Shown: positions 35,080 through 46,635, counted from the first letter of the stretch. The stretch: DNA of 64,000 bases from Chinchilla lanigera (GCF_000276665.1 NW_004955433.1:21874251-21938250); one strand, 5' to 3'. Numbers and translations are program-made. Notes: a model not told the origin generated them from the sequence alone.

Positions 35080-35400
35080 AATGCTTAAAATTGTTTTATA
35101 TATTTTGACCAAATTTGCATGCTTATATCTGGTAATCGGAGCAACTTATGTGAAGACAATAATTTGCAGTATAACAACCATTGGTGAATGCCTACCATCC
35201 TGTCTAGTGAAACTATATATTGTCTCTAATGTTCTTTTAAATTATTATTTTCTTATTCCCTTTAATGGCCTGATCAATCTTTCATTCTTACATCTGTTAA
35301 TCTGAGCAACTTCGTTGAAGGTAACAATATGTAATATAACAACCACTGTTAATCCGTATCATTTGGTTTGAAACCCCGTATCATTTTTAATGTTCTTGCT
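35080..35400. repeat. Old ~161-bp tandem duplication
   Basis: 'cttatatctggtaatcggagcaactt' (from 35122) matches 'cttacatctgttaatctgagcaactt' (from 35285), 'gtataacaaccattgg' matches 'atataacaaccactg', and 'taatgttctt' recurs at 35227 and 35388, a spacing of 161. The copies differ at many sites, so the duplication is old. I do not recognise the source. The 74-codon plus frame here is not conserved between the units. Confidence 0.8.
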
Positions 35401-36114
35401 TTGTTTTGTTTGTATTTTGCTATTGTTCCTTTTTTTGCAGGTCTCTTTAAAATAAAAAAAGAAAAGAAATAGAAACACAAGTGTGCCTGCTGTGACTGTG
35501 TAAGAAGTTGGCTGGTGTATCAACTGATAACCATCTTGCAAAAGTTTTCCAAAGCAAGACACTAGATAAAGCTTGAACTGCAGTTTGATTTGCAGATATT
35601 TTTACCTTAAAAGCAGTATGATTCTCTACACTGATTTAGGGGAATTTTTACTTTAGCAATAGCCAGAGTAATATCTTTTCCCATAACTTTAGTGCAAAAC
35701 ATATAATGTTTTAGGGTAATCATTTTGTGAAGAATGTGAGCTTTCTAAAGTAGTGATTCTGGCCAAATTTACCACTATGTTCACAGAAACTTTGTCAATA
35801 TCTAGTTACACAATGTTTGAAGAAAGTTTATGCAACAAAATAATTAAGGAACTTAAACACCTATGAATGTATCAAAGAATTCTATCATGCTGAGGAATTC
35901 CTTTAGCCCATCAGAAATGTCTCTGCCAACTCTCACTGAAATCATCAGGAAAAAAGAATCTGATAAGGCTGATTCTTCTTCATAAATATTTTATTATGCA
36001 CAATCATACTTAATGTGACTTATGGTAGGAGTAAAGACTTATAAAGGCTTTCTGTGTGCACTTGATGTCCTAAAACATGGAAGGATTTCAAGGTGGTGAT
36101 ATTGAGAAAAACAC
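35401..36114. other. Unassigned non-coding DNA
   Basis: A/T-rich. No repeat family or gene recognised. Confidence 0.5.
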
Positions 36115-36492
36115 AATAACCACATAAAGACATATTTTAATCTCTAGTAATAGTCCTTATCTTGAAGTCTATTTTGACTGATAGTAACACAGCCAATGCA
36201 ACTTTTTTAAGATCAATTTTTTAATATGCCATTGTTCCACATCCATTTAATTTAATCTAACTGGACCTCATATTTAAAAATCATCTCATGAGGACAATAT
36301 ATGGCTGGGTCTTGTATTAGATCTTGTCAAACAATCTCTGCCTTTTAATTGGTGTTATAAGTTCATTTATATTTAGTGAAATTATTCATGGAGTTGAATT
36401 TGATTCCATAATAATGCCTTTTGTTTTATATTTGTTCTAGTTATTTCATCATTCTTGCCTTCCTAAAACTAATTGTATATTTTGCATCATAT

Positions 36493-37838
36493 TTGTTTTT
36501 AATTTTTTTATTTTAAAAATAAAAGGAGGGAAATATTAACAGACAAACAACATTTTACAAAATAACAAAAGAACAGTATAGACAATACGGAGTTATAGAC
36601 AAAGTGGTAGGGAATTAACAATGCTTGTTGTATTACATATTGATATCTTCAAAGTGGTTTCTCATGAAAACAGATATAGACATGCAATACTGATCAACCA
36701 AGGACTCATTGATAGTTTCTTTCAGCAAAGAAATAGAAGAGAGTAGAACAGCCATGTTAACTATCCTGGATATATCTATATACAAAATTTCTCCTTCTTT
36801 CCCTTCTCTTTTCTTTTCCCACATCCCAGTTGCCCTTTACCCTTCAGTGCTTTCCTATCATTTCACAGTGTCTATCATACCTCCTAGTTTAAATGAACTC
36901 TTTCAGGTTTTACACTAGTGAAACAATGCAGTGCTTGCACATGTATGTTTGATTAATTTCACTTATGAGTATGGTCTCTAGTTATGACCATTTACCTATA
37001 AAAGCCTCAAGTTTATCTTTCTTTACAGCTGAGTAATATTCCATTCTATAAAAGTACCACAATTTTCTTATCCAATCCTCAGTGGATGGACATTTGGGTT
37101 GCTTCCACATTTTAGCAATTACAAATTGTGCTGCTATGAACATAGGTGAACATATATCACTGTGATATGATGTTTTTAGATCTTCTGGGAAAATACCCAG
37201 CAGGGGGATAGCTGGGTTGAATGGGACCTCTAGACCTAGTTTTCTGAGGACTCTCCAAACTGATTTCCACAGTGGTTTCACCAGTCTGCATTCCCACCAG
37301 CAGTGGAGAAGGGTTCCTATTTCTCCACAGCCTCGCCAGCATTTGTTATTGGTTGATTTCTTAATGCTAGCCATTCTTACTGGGGTAAGGTGGAATCTCA
37401 GTGTTGTTTTAATTTGCATTTCTCAAATGACTAATGATGTTGAACATTTTCTCATATATTTATTTGCCGTTTGTATCTCCTTGTCTGAGAAATGTGTGTT
37501 CATCTCAGCTGCCCATTTTTGGATTGGGTCTTTGAATTTGGAGGGACTGATATTTTTTAATTCTTTATATGTTCTAGATAGAAGCCCTTTGTCTGAGGGA
37601 TAATCAGCTAAAATTTTTTCCAAGTTTGTGGGTTTTCTTTTGACTCTGCTGGTGATTTCTTTAGATGTGCAGAAACTTTTCAGTAGGATGAGATCCCAGT
37701 TGTTGATTCTTTCAAGTGTTTCACGTGCAATTTGGTTTTTGTTCATGAACTCTCTGCCTATCCCTATGTCTTGAAAGTTTTTACCTACTTTCTCTTCCAA
37801 TAGATTTAGTGTTTCTGGTTTAATATTGACCTTTATAT
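36493..37838 (-). mobile_element. Younger 5'-truncated L1, antisense
   Basis: On the plus strand it begins with the T-rich complement of the A-rich 3' end, then the 3' UTR (36515-36981), then ORF2 3' coding sequence up to about 37835, where L1 similarity stops. The 3' UTR has a pyrimidine-rich block at 36790-36820, i.e. a polypurine tract in the L1 sense, as is common in L1 3' UTRs. About 1.35 kb remains, so it is strongly 5'-truncated. It sits inside the older L1. I cannot see a clean TSD. Confidence 0.93.
36982..37835 (-). pseudogene. L1 ORF2 C-terminal fragment with one in-frame stop
   Basis: ORF2 encodes the L1 endonuclease/reverse transcriptase. This fragment holds the region after the RT domain to the natural stop at 36982. 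It is one frame interrupted only by TGA at 37423-37425, where the family usually has arginine (CGA), consistent with CpG decay. Downstream of it, the C-terminal Cys-rich motif is intact as C-x3-C-x7-H-x4-C (27th to 44th residue after the Met at 37417-37419; DNA 37288-37341), followed by family hallmarks such as [15 protein letters not shown] and EYYSA. Upstream, the conserved block starts near KPETLNLLEEKVG. The frame runs on to 37977, but the residues beyond about 37835 belong to the older L1 on its antisense side, not to this ORF2. It lacks endonuclease and RT, so it is non-functional. Confidence 0.95.
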
Positions 37839-38099
37839 ATACCTGTATATTTACCATTACTAGTGCTTTGCATTTTTTTAAGGTCTGAAATTCTTTCTGA
37901 TGATATTTCTGTTCATTCTGAAGACATTTCTTGATTAGTTCTTGAGGTATAAATGTACTTGGAACAAATAACCTCACCCTTTGTTTCTTTAAAAATTTAT
38001 TGAATCCTCATTTTTAAACTATATTTTGTTGGAAATAAAAATATACATTAGCAGTTTCTTGTATTACACTTTAAAGTCTTCTCAATTATTATTTACTGT

Positions 38100-38945
38100 C
38101 TGTGGTAGATTGACAACTGGTGGTCAACTTATAACACGCAGCTGAACTGAGTAAGTGTGATGCTGGGTATGGGAGGCCCACCTGAGGACTGTTGCCAGCA
38201 GCATAAGAGGCAGAACTGCAGAAGGAGAAGTTAGGCTGTTGGGAACAGATAAAGGCTGTTGGGAGCTGGTAGAAGCTGTAAGGATCTGTTGGCTCTGTTG
38301 GAGGAGTTGTCATGACATCTTTCCTAATGTACTTGGCTGTTTTCATTCTCCAAGGAGCTTAGGACCTTTCTGGCACTGAGAATAGCTTCAGTTCACTTTG
38401 GGGGAGCTCTGGTCCTCACTTTGAGCATTGCTTCCTGGCTCTGGATGGGCAGATGGTACACTGCCAGTCTCCTGGAGAAGCTTACTGTGTTGGCTTTCTT
38501 GGTGGGAACTCAGCTGTCTTTACCATCAGAGGAGCTCACTGTTGCTGAGGATGGCTGTGGTTCTTTTTAGGGGAGCTCTGATTCATACTTTGCACATTTC
38601 TTCTTGGTTCCACTGCAGTTCACTCAGCCTACTAGCACAGATCCTTCATCCTGCTGGCATAGACTTCCTAGATTCCACCACTGATGTTTGGGCCTTCCTA
38701 GCACAGATCCATGAAACAGGCCTGCATGAGACATTGTTATGGGCCCCAGGCCTCCAGCTAGACTTGTGGGAGACTGTTATGAGCTCTAGGTCTTCAGCTG
38801 GACTCATGCAGGACACTTCTGTGGGACCCAGGCCCTTGGTTAGTTTCCTTGGTCTTAGTATGTGGACAGATTTCCTGAACTCTCTGTATAGCATTCTTTG
38901 GGTGATTATTTTAAATAATCTTATAAAATATGTGTCCTGTATTAT
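38100..38945. mobile_element. Unclassified ~0.85 kb insert in ancient L1
   Basis: Sequence of higher GC than its flanks interrupts collinear ancient L1 pieces. It has partial internal duplications: 'gggggagctctggtcctcactttgagcattgcttcctgg' (38400-38438) resembles 'aggggagctctgattcatactttgcacatttcttcttgg' (about 38569-38607), and 'ggctgttggga' recurs at 38226-38265. The open 225-codon plus frame (38428-39105) runs on into old L1 sequence and shows no domain. It could be an LTR or a lineage-specific repeat in either orientation. No clear TSD found. Confidence 0.45.
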
Positions 38946-39334
38946 ATTGTTCTCCTTGCAAAATATCCCCCAAACCATTATCCTGGCCTTGATTCCTTCT
39001 GATGGAAAGCTAGCTATTTTTTGTAGTACAAATATTCCTTATACACTAAATCTTTTGTCTTTGGCTATTTTAAGATGTTCCTCATTACTTTTGGATTCCA
39101 TTTGATAGAAAATGATGTTCCTACATGTGGCTGTCTTTGTGTATATTGTGCCTGGATTCACTGAATTTTAGAAACCCTAAGTTAATTTTCACCACCTTTA
39201 GAGAAATGGGGACCATTATTTTTTCAAGTAATTTTTCTGCCTCATTATCTCTCTACTTTGGATATTCAGAACATATGTTACACATCTGATACTGTGCTAT
39301 TGCTCACTGGAACTTTGTTGATGATTTTGTTTGC

Positions 39335-41040
39335 ATAAAATATTTGAGTTATAATTTATATACAGTTCACCCTATTGACGTGTATAATTCAGTAGTTTAT
39401 AGTCTATTTACAGGTTTCTGGAACTAACACCACTATCCCATTTTAGCAAATTTTCATAACCCCTAAGTAGAGGCTGTGACCATTAGCACCCACTCTTTCT
39501 CCTCCCTCCCCTCTCCCTTGACCTAAACAGCCATAAATCCACTTCTCTGCCTCTTTATACATTCTTTTATACATTTGTGCAATCTGTCTGTACAGACTTT
39601 TCTCTTGTGGGTATTTCATGCAAGGATGCCATATAATGTATGATAATCTGTGACTGGCTTCTTTCACTTAGAATAATGTTTTCAAATTTCATTATGGTGT
39701 AGTATGCATTAATGCTTCATTTTCTTAAATTGATAAATAATATCTCATTCTATGGTGATACTGTATTCTGTTTATCTCCTCATCAATTGAGGAATATTTA
39801 AGTTGTTTCCAGTTTCAGCTATTATGAATTGGGTTTATATGAATATACATGTGTAAACTTTTATGTGGGTGGATATCTTAAATTCCTTTAGAGGTGCAGA
39901 GTGTAGAGAAAGAATTTCTGATGCAAATAGTACTGCTATGTTTAAAATTTTAAGGAATTACTAAACTGATTCTCAAAGTGGATGTCCTAATTTACATTCC
40001 CAGCAAGTGTATGGAGGTTGTAATTTCTCCATATTACCATTAACACTACTCTGTACCTGTTTTTTAAATTATGACCCTATAGAGGATGTGAAGGAGCATC
40101 TCATAGTTCTGCTTTGCATCTCTTCAATACTTAAGAATGTTGAGCATCTTTTCTTGTGTTTAAACATTTTTTGAATATTTTCTTTGGAGAAATGTCTTTT
40201 AAATCAGTTGTTCCTTCTTAATTTTGTTTTATCTTTTTTTTGTTGAGTTGTAGAATTTTTTGTGTGTGTATATATTCTGGACACAATTCTCTTATTGGAT
40301 AAAAGTGAATGAACTGTTTCTTGTCACCCTGATGGTTGCCTTTTACATGTCTTCATAATGTCCTTTTGAGCAAAACAGTTGTTAATTTTTGTACAATACA
40401 ACCAATCTGTTTTTCTTTTGTGGATTTTGCTTTTGGTCTGATATCTGAGAATCCATTACTTAACCCAGATTTACTCCTGTAGTTTTTCTGAAAAAATTTG
40501 TAGCTTTAGTCATTACAGTTTACTTCACAGATGTATTTTTAGTTCATGATTGTGTATGTACCTTGGTTACTCTTCTCTCATTGCTGAGACAAAATACCTG
40601 ATGCTCAAAATTAAGGAAGGAAAGGTACATTTAGCTTACAGTCTGTGGAGGTTTCAGTCCATACTTGGTTGGCTGCAAGGCAGGGTGACACATGGCAGAG
40701 TGCAACAGTTCGTGGCAGCGGAAGTTAGCAAAAGTAGTAAGAGCGCGAGGGGGAGAGCAGCAGCAAGCAGCCTCTTTCCCTTCCTTACATTGTATTCAAG
40801 CTACCTGCCCTGGGGCAAGTGTAGCATTCACACCCATAATCCAAACAGTGAACTATGAATCAATCATAAACTCTAGAAGTCCACCCCATGACTGCATGAG
40901 GCTTTGGGGGGACATCCAGACACAAACCCTAACAGTATGTAATGAGGTAGATATCCAAGCTAATTTGTTGCATGTGGATATCTAGTTGTCCAAGCACCAT
41001 TTACTGGAGTGGTTGGTCTTTTCCTATTTAATTGTCTTTA
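39335..41040 (-). mobile_element. Second L1 ORF2 3' fragment, antisense, nested in ancient L1
   Basis: Antisense of the ORF2 C-terminal half: 'gttataatttatatacagttcaccctattgacgtgtataattcagtag', 'ctggcttctttcacttagaataatgttttcaaatttc', 'gtttatctcctcatcaattgagg', then 'catgtggatatctagttgtccaagcaccattta' after the LTR interruption. Many stops and frameshifts. It separates ancient L1 pieces that are otherwise collinear, so it inserted later or was joined by rearrangement. Confidence 0.75.
40561..40934 (-). mobile_element. MaLR LTR, antisense, inserted in L1
   Basis: Antisense MaLR: 'ctctcattgctgagacaaaatacctgatgctc', 'aaggaaggaaaggtacatttagcttacag', 'ttcagtccatacttggttggctgcaagg', 'gaggctttggggggacatccagacacaaaccctaaca'. 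Direct repeats GTATGTA lie at 40554-40560 and 40935-40941. The exact edge is uncertain by a few bases. The L1 sequence resumes directly after it. The same family in sense starts at 47308. Confidence 0.85.
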
Positions 41041-41600
41041 TTTTAAATGGTTTCTAAAGTTCTCAAGATTTCTATTACTCTGCTTCTAGTTCATAATTTT
41101 TTTATAGTCATTAAGTTTCTTTTAACCTATAGAATTACTTTTTTATTTCAGATATTGTATTTATTTTATTTTCTAGAATTCCTATTTACTTTCTATTAGT
41201 TTATTTCTTCTCTTTTTTTTTTTCTATCCATATGTACCTTCTTCATAGCCACTCCTGAAGCCACTGAATACATGTATATTATTTTAACTTCAATATTTGG
41301 GTCATTTTAAGGTCAATTTTATCACTTGTTTATTTTCTTGACATTTTTTTCTAGCCTCTTCATGCACCTAGTAATTTGTCATTATATACTAGGTTTTGCA
41401 GATAAAACACACAGCATCTGGATTATGTTGTCTTTACTTAAAAATTAAAGAATATTTACTTTTATTCTTGCAGAGAGTTAAATTTTTAATGGATCCTTCC
41501 TAGGTAGCATGCTTGATTTTATTCTTTATTACAAAGAATATGTTAGGGTTCCTCCTTAGTTATACTGTGGCATGGCTTTTACCATAAAATGAGATGCTTA

Positions 41601-42439
41601 TGTTAAAGAATAAAATTTAGGGATCCTCAATGAAAATCCCGAGGGCTCCGCAAAGTCTGTGCCTGCCTCTGATCTCTCCATCAAGCGCTGTGGAGCATCA
41701 TTTCCTGCTCTCTCAATATGAGGGCAGGGAGCTGCTCTGAACCCTGTGTAGGTTCCAGACCTCTGCAGCACAGGCAGTCCTCTCAGCTGTTAGCACAAAT
41801 TCTAGTTATTTCAGCACCCCTAACCTCTGAATCTCTGTTCCTTTCTTCAGCAAGTTGGAATTTTTTTTTTTAATTTCTCACACCAGGACTTGGTAAATAC
41901 CTTTAGAAACAATCAGAGTTAATAAGAAACTTCTGTGTATCCATCATCTCTAAAGAATCAAAATCATACTCATGTTTTAGTGTTCCTACACTTTTGCTCC
42001 ATTACTTTTTCTAGTTTTTTATTTGCTTATATAGAATAGCAAGCCCAGTACCTGTTACATTATTATGATCCGAAGACTTGATCAATTTACAATAATGATA
42101 ACTGTGAGAAATTTGTGACTTCCTTTGCAATGCTTTGTAATACTTTTGCATTGCATTTGAGAAAATTACAGTCAATATTGTGTGACTGTTGTCCATAATA
42201 ATTAGAAAAAGAGCTTGAGAAGGAATTTAAGCTTACATAATGAAGTGGCCAAACTATACATCATAAATATATCAAAATATGTAAGTGTGAAGTTTTTCAT
42301 TATATCACAGATTAATACTATGATCTTGGTAAGTTACTTCACTCATCTAAATTTAAAGTATCAATTGGGTAATGTACTGGATATTACATTTTACTGAAGG
42401 TATTCATATTGATAGTGTATTAATATTAATTCTAATTTT
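41601..42439. other. Unassigned, possibly L1 5' remnant at first
   Basis: 41600-41880 may continue the ancient L1 toward its 5' end, but I cannot support it. The rest is A/T-rich and unassigned. Confidence 0.4.
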
Positions 42440-42820
42440 AATAATATCACTAACAGCTTTAGAGTACTGAATGCTTACAATATTACAAATATATTCTTAG
42501 TTTACACACATTATCTCTATTAATTCTTGTAAGAAATCCTATAGAGAATTATTATACTCCTTTCTTTTTTTTCAGTCAGGGTCTCCAGGTCTTGACATGT
42601 AGTTCCGGCTGGCCTTGAACTCATAGTGATCCTCCTGCCTCACCTTCCTGAGTGCTGGGATTATAGATGTGTGCTACTACACCGAGTTCTATACTTTGTA
42701 TTTTTAGATAATAATAATGAAGCAAAAGTTCACTAGTTCACAGTTCATAGTCAGTGAAGCTCATACTTGAACCTAAGTCTGTCAGATTCCAAAATCTGTG
42801 CTCTGTGTTTCCACATACTT
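42440..42820 (-). repeat. MIR SINE, antisense, split by a B1
   Basis: The left part (42440-42560: 'gtttacacacattatctctattaattcttgtaagaaatcctatagag') and right part (42690-42820: 'gataataataatgaagcaaaag', 'acctaagtctgtcagattccaaaatctgtgctc') are collinear antisense MIR. The B1 at 42562-42686 fills the gap. Confidence 0.7.
42562..42686 (-). mobile_element. B1 SINE, antisense, inside a MIR
   Basis: T-rich start, then 'cagtcagggtctccaggtc', 'gctggccttgaactcatagtgatcctcctgcctcaccttcctgagtgctgggattatagatgtgtgctactacacc', the antisense of B1. The flanking MIR gives the relative age. Confidence 0.9.
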
Positions 42821-44601
42821 TGATTTCTGTGACTATCACACAGACTTCTGGGGATCACATCAGACCCTATGCAATACTGTCTCCTTTCTCGTGTAAACCT
42901 TGTTGTCCACTTCCTTTGTTGTTTATGTCTTACTTTGCAGTTAAGCAGAGTATAGCGCCAAAACAAGCTCCAAAACTAAAACTAGAAGTATGAGTCTTGC
43001 TAATGAATCAAGACTTTGTATGATGGCTTTCAGTTCCTGATTACTTTCTCTAATAATGCCTAATTTATACATTTCTCACAGGTCCTGAAGGTTAATTTCT
43101 GGTGGGGAGGGGTGAGTAAAAACCTATTAGTCTTTTTTTTTTCTGCCTCAGAAATTATAGACTTGGATATTTCTATGAGGCAACATTAATAATGCATTTA
43201 TCATTTCAAACCCTTAACCTCTCAAGTTCTTCAAACAGAATTAAAAAAATGCTGAACTACTAAATAATTGCATTATGTGGCTGAATGGAGAGAATGAACA
43301 CTTCTAAAACGGCACTAATCTATTTATTCTCCTTCTCGGAGCCTCACCATTCCGAGTGCGGTAGACACTGTCATTCTACTCTGCCTTGAAGCTTCTTGAG
43401 GACATCTTCCCCATCAGACACGGTGCTGCTTCCCTCAGCTCTCTCTGGAATACCAATCAGTCTCTCCTGGAAGCAGAAGCCATGCAACTGAAGTGTGGGC
43501 ATGGCTAACTGTGCAGGTGTCTTTGCAATCACATGGCTGATTTTTGTTTGTCTGCTGGATTTTCTCTTGTCTTCTCACGTTTTGGAGCAAGAGGCCATAT
43601 CCACAGACCCTATACCTCAACATGTATCATTCTTATCATGAGCCCACCTTTTGGCCCCACCTGACCTTATCTAGTTTCAGGAGTAGATGTTTTTCACTGC
43701 AGAATCCTACACTCACTTTTTGGACCAGTGCTGATCAAGGGTAAGAGTAGCTTATAAGAACAACTGCCACCTTCAAATGGAGTCTAGAATCAGTAATGCT
43801 ACCTTAGTGTATATATCGGCCACATATATATTTATGTACTTTTTCAATGGCAATTGGTCTTTTTTCTTGAGTCATTCTGTCACCTAGCGATCCTGTCTGA
43901 ACTGTCCTTGAACACAGGTCTACTTGGTTGGCATTTTAATTTCTAGGCAAATACTAAACCCTGACTAGTATAAAACTAGAAATCATCTCTTCTATCCATC
44001 TCACATCATGACTCACTGTAGAATTCTTTGCTTTCATGAAAAATTAAGAAATAATTGAGTGGATAACTTCAGAAATGCTCTCTTTCCCAGGTTCTCCATT
44101 CAGTGATGGTGGGTATACTACTTTAACTTGTAACCATAAGCACAACTCAGAAGGTAGTGACCTTTCTCATTCTCCATGTTCCACTGTGCTGATAAACTTC
44201 TGTGGATCCCCCTTTTCATCACTAGCTATGTTGATCTCGCCTTTCTCTTTTAGCTGCCAATGTGTTCACTGGCCGAAGACATGGCTATCATAATAATTCC
44301 TGATGAATTCCTTTGTGATTTTAATGTATTTGGGTGGACATTGCAGGCATGTTTCATTAACAGAGTGGAAGTTTTATCAATACATGGAATGCATTTTTTA
44401 TTCATAAAGAATCTAATGTCTGTCTACAAAATATGCCCTTTTGTATTTCTCAGTAATTACTGCCTTAGACCCTAGAGACTCATCTCAGACAAATACCCCA
44501 AACTCATTTCTTTCTCAGATTTGTATCACATTTGCACTGTGGATGCATTATCATTTGTTCAAATATTTTCTCCTTTGTAGACTCCAGTGTACGTATACAT
44601 G
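42821..44601. other. Unassigned non-coding DNA
   Basis: No repeat family or gene recognised. Short frames only. Confidence 0.5.

Positions 44602-44644
<43 letters not shown>
44602..44644. repeat. (CA)n microsatellite
   Basis: Uninterrupted CA run of about 43 bases. Confidence 0.97.
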
Positions 44645-44646
<2 letters not shown>

Positions 44647-45218
44647 TCATCCCTATATTGGACTTCACAGAAGAGTTTTATGAGCACAGGTTTGAGGTTT
44701 GTCACACTGTGTTACTCTTGCTTCTTAAATAATGATGCAAAAAGTTTGAAAATTGGTGTTGCTGAGTTCTGAGATCTTGCCATCTGAAATGAATTTTTAG
44801 TTAAGGTTCAGTTGTCCTGCTCTCATTTAATTCTGTTGAACTGCAGAATAGCGAGGGCAGTATATTTCCTTAATACTTCTCTAACAGTGGTCCCTGTGCT
44901 TATGGTGTCATTCCTTCATTATTTAAATTGTTCCCATCACATTCTGTCTAAGAATCTTCCTTTAACACATAAAGAGCCAAATGTTTAAGTAAATTTATTA
45001 ACCAAGTAAGAATTATGTGGTAATAACTAATATATTAGGAACTTAGGATCCTGGATTGTGTTATACCAAAGCTAGAGAAACACCTTAGAAATCAATGTTT
45101 CAGCTTTCCCATATAGTTAGTTTCATGGTCGTTCTGTTCTAATTTCATTTCTTCATTTTGTTCTATAAAGAAAAGGTAGCAAAATGAGAGAAAGGGGAGA
45201 AGCACACACATAGATAAA
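44645..45218. other. Unassigned non-coding DNA
   Basis: No repeat family or gene recognised. Confidence 0.5.
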
Positions 45219-45219
45219 T

Positions 45220-45262
<43 letters not shown>

Positions 45263-45263
45263 G
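45219..45263. repeat. (GATA)n microsatellite
   Basis: Long uninterrupted GATA/ATAG run. Confidence 0.97.
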
Positions 45264-46099
45264 ATAGAATTCTCACAGTCTCAACTTCCAAACCAAAGTA
45301 CATGATTATTTTTAGGATAAATTATAGCTGTCTGATCAGTGCTAAGTGAGACTATTTCCTTTAGAAACCGAAGAGCAATGATTACAGGTGATTGGAGAGC
45401 GTTTTCATTGGCTGCTGTGTTTGGATTGCTCTTCTGTCTTAATCATAAAAGATCTGACCACTGAGTGGTGAAATTCTACTCCTAATGTGAGCCAAGTACC
45501 TCTCATATTGGCATATCTCATGAAACGAATTAGCCACCTAATAGCTCACAGGATAACATGAGGAGAAGTCAAATGCAGCACAGATTTCCCAGAAGGCTTC
45601 AAAGTAGATCAAGGAACACTAAAATAAAATTGTCAAACTAGAGAATGAGTCTCATTAGAATATTTTTTTCTCCCTATAAATAAATGCCCTAGACCAGTGC
45701 AAGAATTGCAACAGGCATGAAAGATACAGAGAAGTATGATCTCACAAGGTGCCTCTGTCCATTTTCTTTAGCTGTCTGCAATATAGGACTCATCACTGCA
45801 GACTAGAAGTTCATTTAAGCTTGAGAGTACTCCTCAATTCATGTCTATTGCCCTTCCCTTTGTAGAAAGACAAAAATAACAATAAAACTGTCCCTGACTC
45901 ATGGCAGTTCTATGGCCTGAAGAATGATTAAACAATTTGTCCCAGAACTGACAAGTTTCTTGTTGCTCAGCTACTTGACTTCTACACTGGTCAAGGATTC
46001 TACATCATAAAGTTATGAGGAAAATAGCAGTTGTAAAAATTCTTAGTGCATATTTTCATATTCTCAGCGAGGTAACTTGTGCAAAATATGCTATCAAAA
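45264..46099. other. Unassigned non-coding DNA
   Basis: No repeat family or gene recognised. Confidence 0.5.
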
Positions 46100-46200
46100 A
46101 GAACAGAGCATTCAAAATCATGTAAATCTGGGCTGGAATCTGAGCTGCAGGGCCTTAGGCAGGCCAGTTATTTTGAGTACCAGTGTCCATATGTACATAA
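46100..46200 (+). repeat. MIR SINE fragment
   Basis: 'aaatctgggctggaatctgagctgcagggccttaggcaggccagttatt' in sense MIR order. Confidence 0.5.
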
Positions 46201-46264
46201 TGGAGTCACAAATGCATAATTTTAGTACTAAAAATACTGGGAAGATTTTAGAACCAACGTTTGT

Positions 46265-46465
46265 TAAAAGTGCCAAAGCACAAAGCTAAGTATTTAACAT
46301 GCACCATCTCACTTAATCATCACAAAAACCTCTTCTGTAGTATTTTTATCCTTTTTCTCCAGCTGAGAAGCCGAGATTTAGAGATGTTAACTTTGTTACC
46401 TGAGGCTACTGAGCTATTACTTGTCAGAGCTGAGATTCCGACTTTCATATTCTTTCTCTGGAACC
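46265..46465 (-). repeat. MIR SINE, antisense
   Basis: 'ctaagtatttaacatgcaccatctcacttaatcatcacaaaaacctc', 'ctgagaagccgagatttagagatgttaactttgttacctgaggctactgagctattacttgtcagagctgagattccgac' is a near-complete antisense MIR. Confidence 0.8.
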
Positions 46466-46484
46466 CTCATTTTAAACTATGATG

Positions 46485-46635
46485 TAATTGTCTCAATATT
46501 ATTACTTTATAAATGAAGGGGGGAAATTTAGAGAACTTAAGAGAGGTGCACATGATCAGCTAGCTAGTACATGATAGAGGCATGAATTCTGGAAATGCTA
46601 AGCTCAACTTGAGAGCCTGACTCTTGCCACTAACC
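46485..46635 (-). repeat. MIR SINE fragment, antisense
   Basis: 'tataaatgaaggggggaaatttagagaacttaagagaggtgcacatgatcagctagctagtacatgatagaggcatgaattctgg' in antisense MIR order, directly after another MIR of the same orientation. Confidence 0.65.

Larger units (their letters stand above)
36115..41600 (-). mobile_element. Ancient L1 (L1M-type) in four pieces, host of nested insertions
   Basis: Four collinear antisense pieces follow old L1 order: 36115-36490 ('cttgaagtctattttgactgatagtaacac', 'acaatctctgccttttaattgg'), 37840-38100 ('tatttaccattactagtgctttgcat'), 38945-39335 ('cttgattccttctgatggaaag', then a 'ttttttcaagtaatttttctgcctcattatctctc' block) and 41040-41600 ('ttatttcagatattgta-ttttctagaattcctattt', then 'tcttcatgcacctagtaatttgtcat'). 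From recalled consensus these cover the part from the endonuclease start through ORF1 toward the 5' end. The gaps are filled by a younger L1, an unclassified insert and another L1 fragment. No frame survives. Confidence 0.7.

Noticed and set aside
36115..36490. A gene remnant separate from L1
   Set aside because: The word order matches antisense ancient L1 and is continued after the younger L1 insertion.
38428..39105. 225-codon plus-strand open frame, the longest in the window
   Set aside because: It runs from an unclassified insert into antisense ancient L1 sequence, so it cannot be one ancestral gene. No domain seen.
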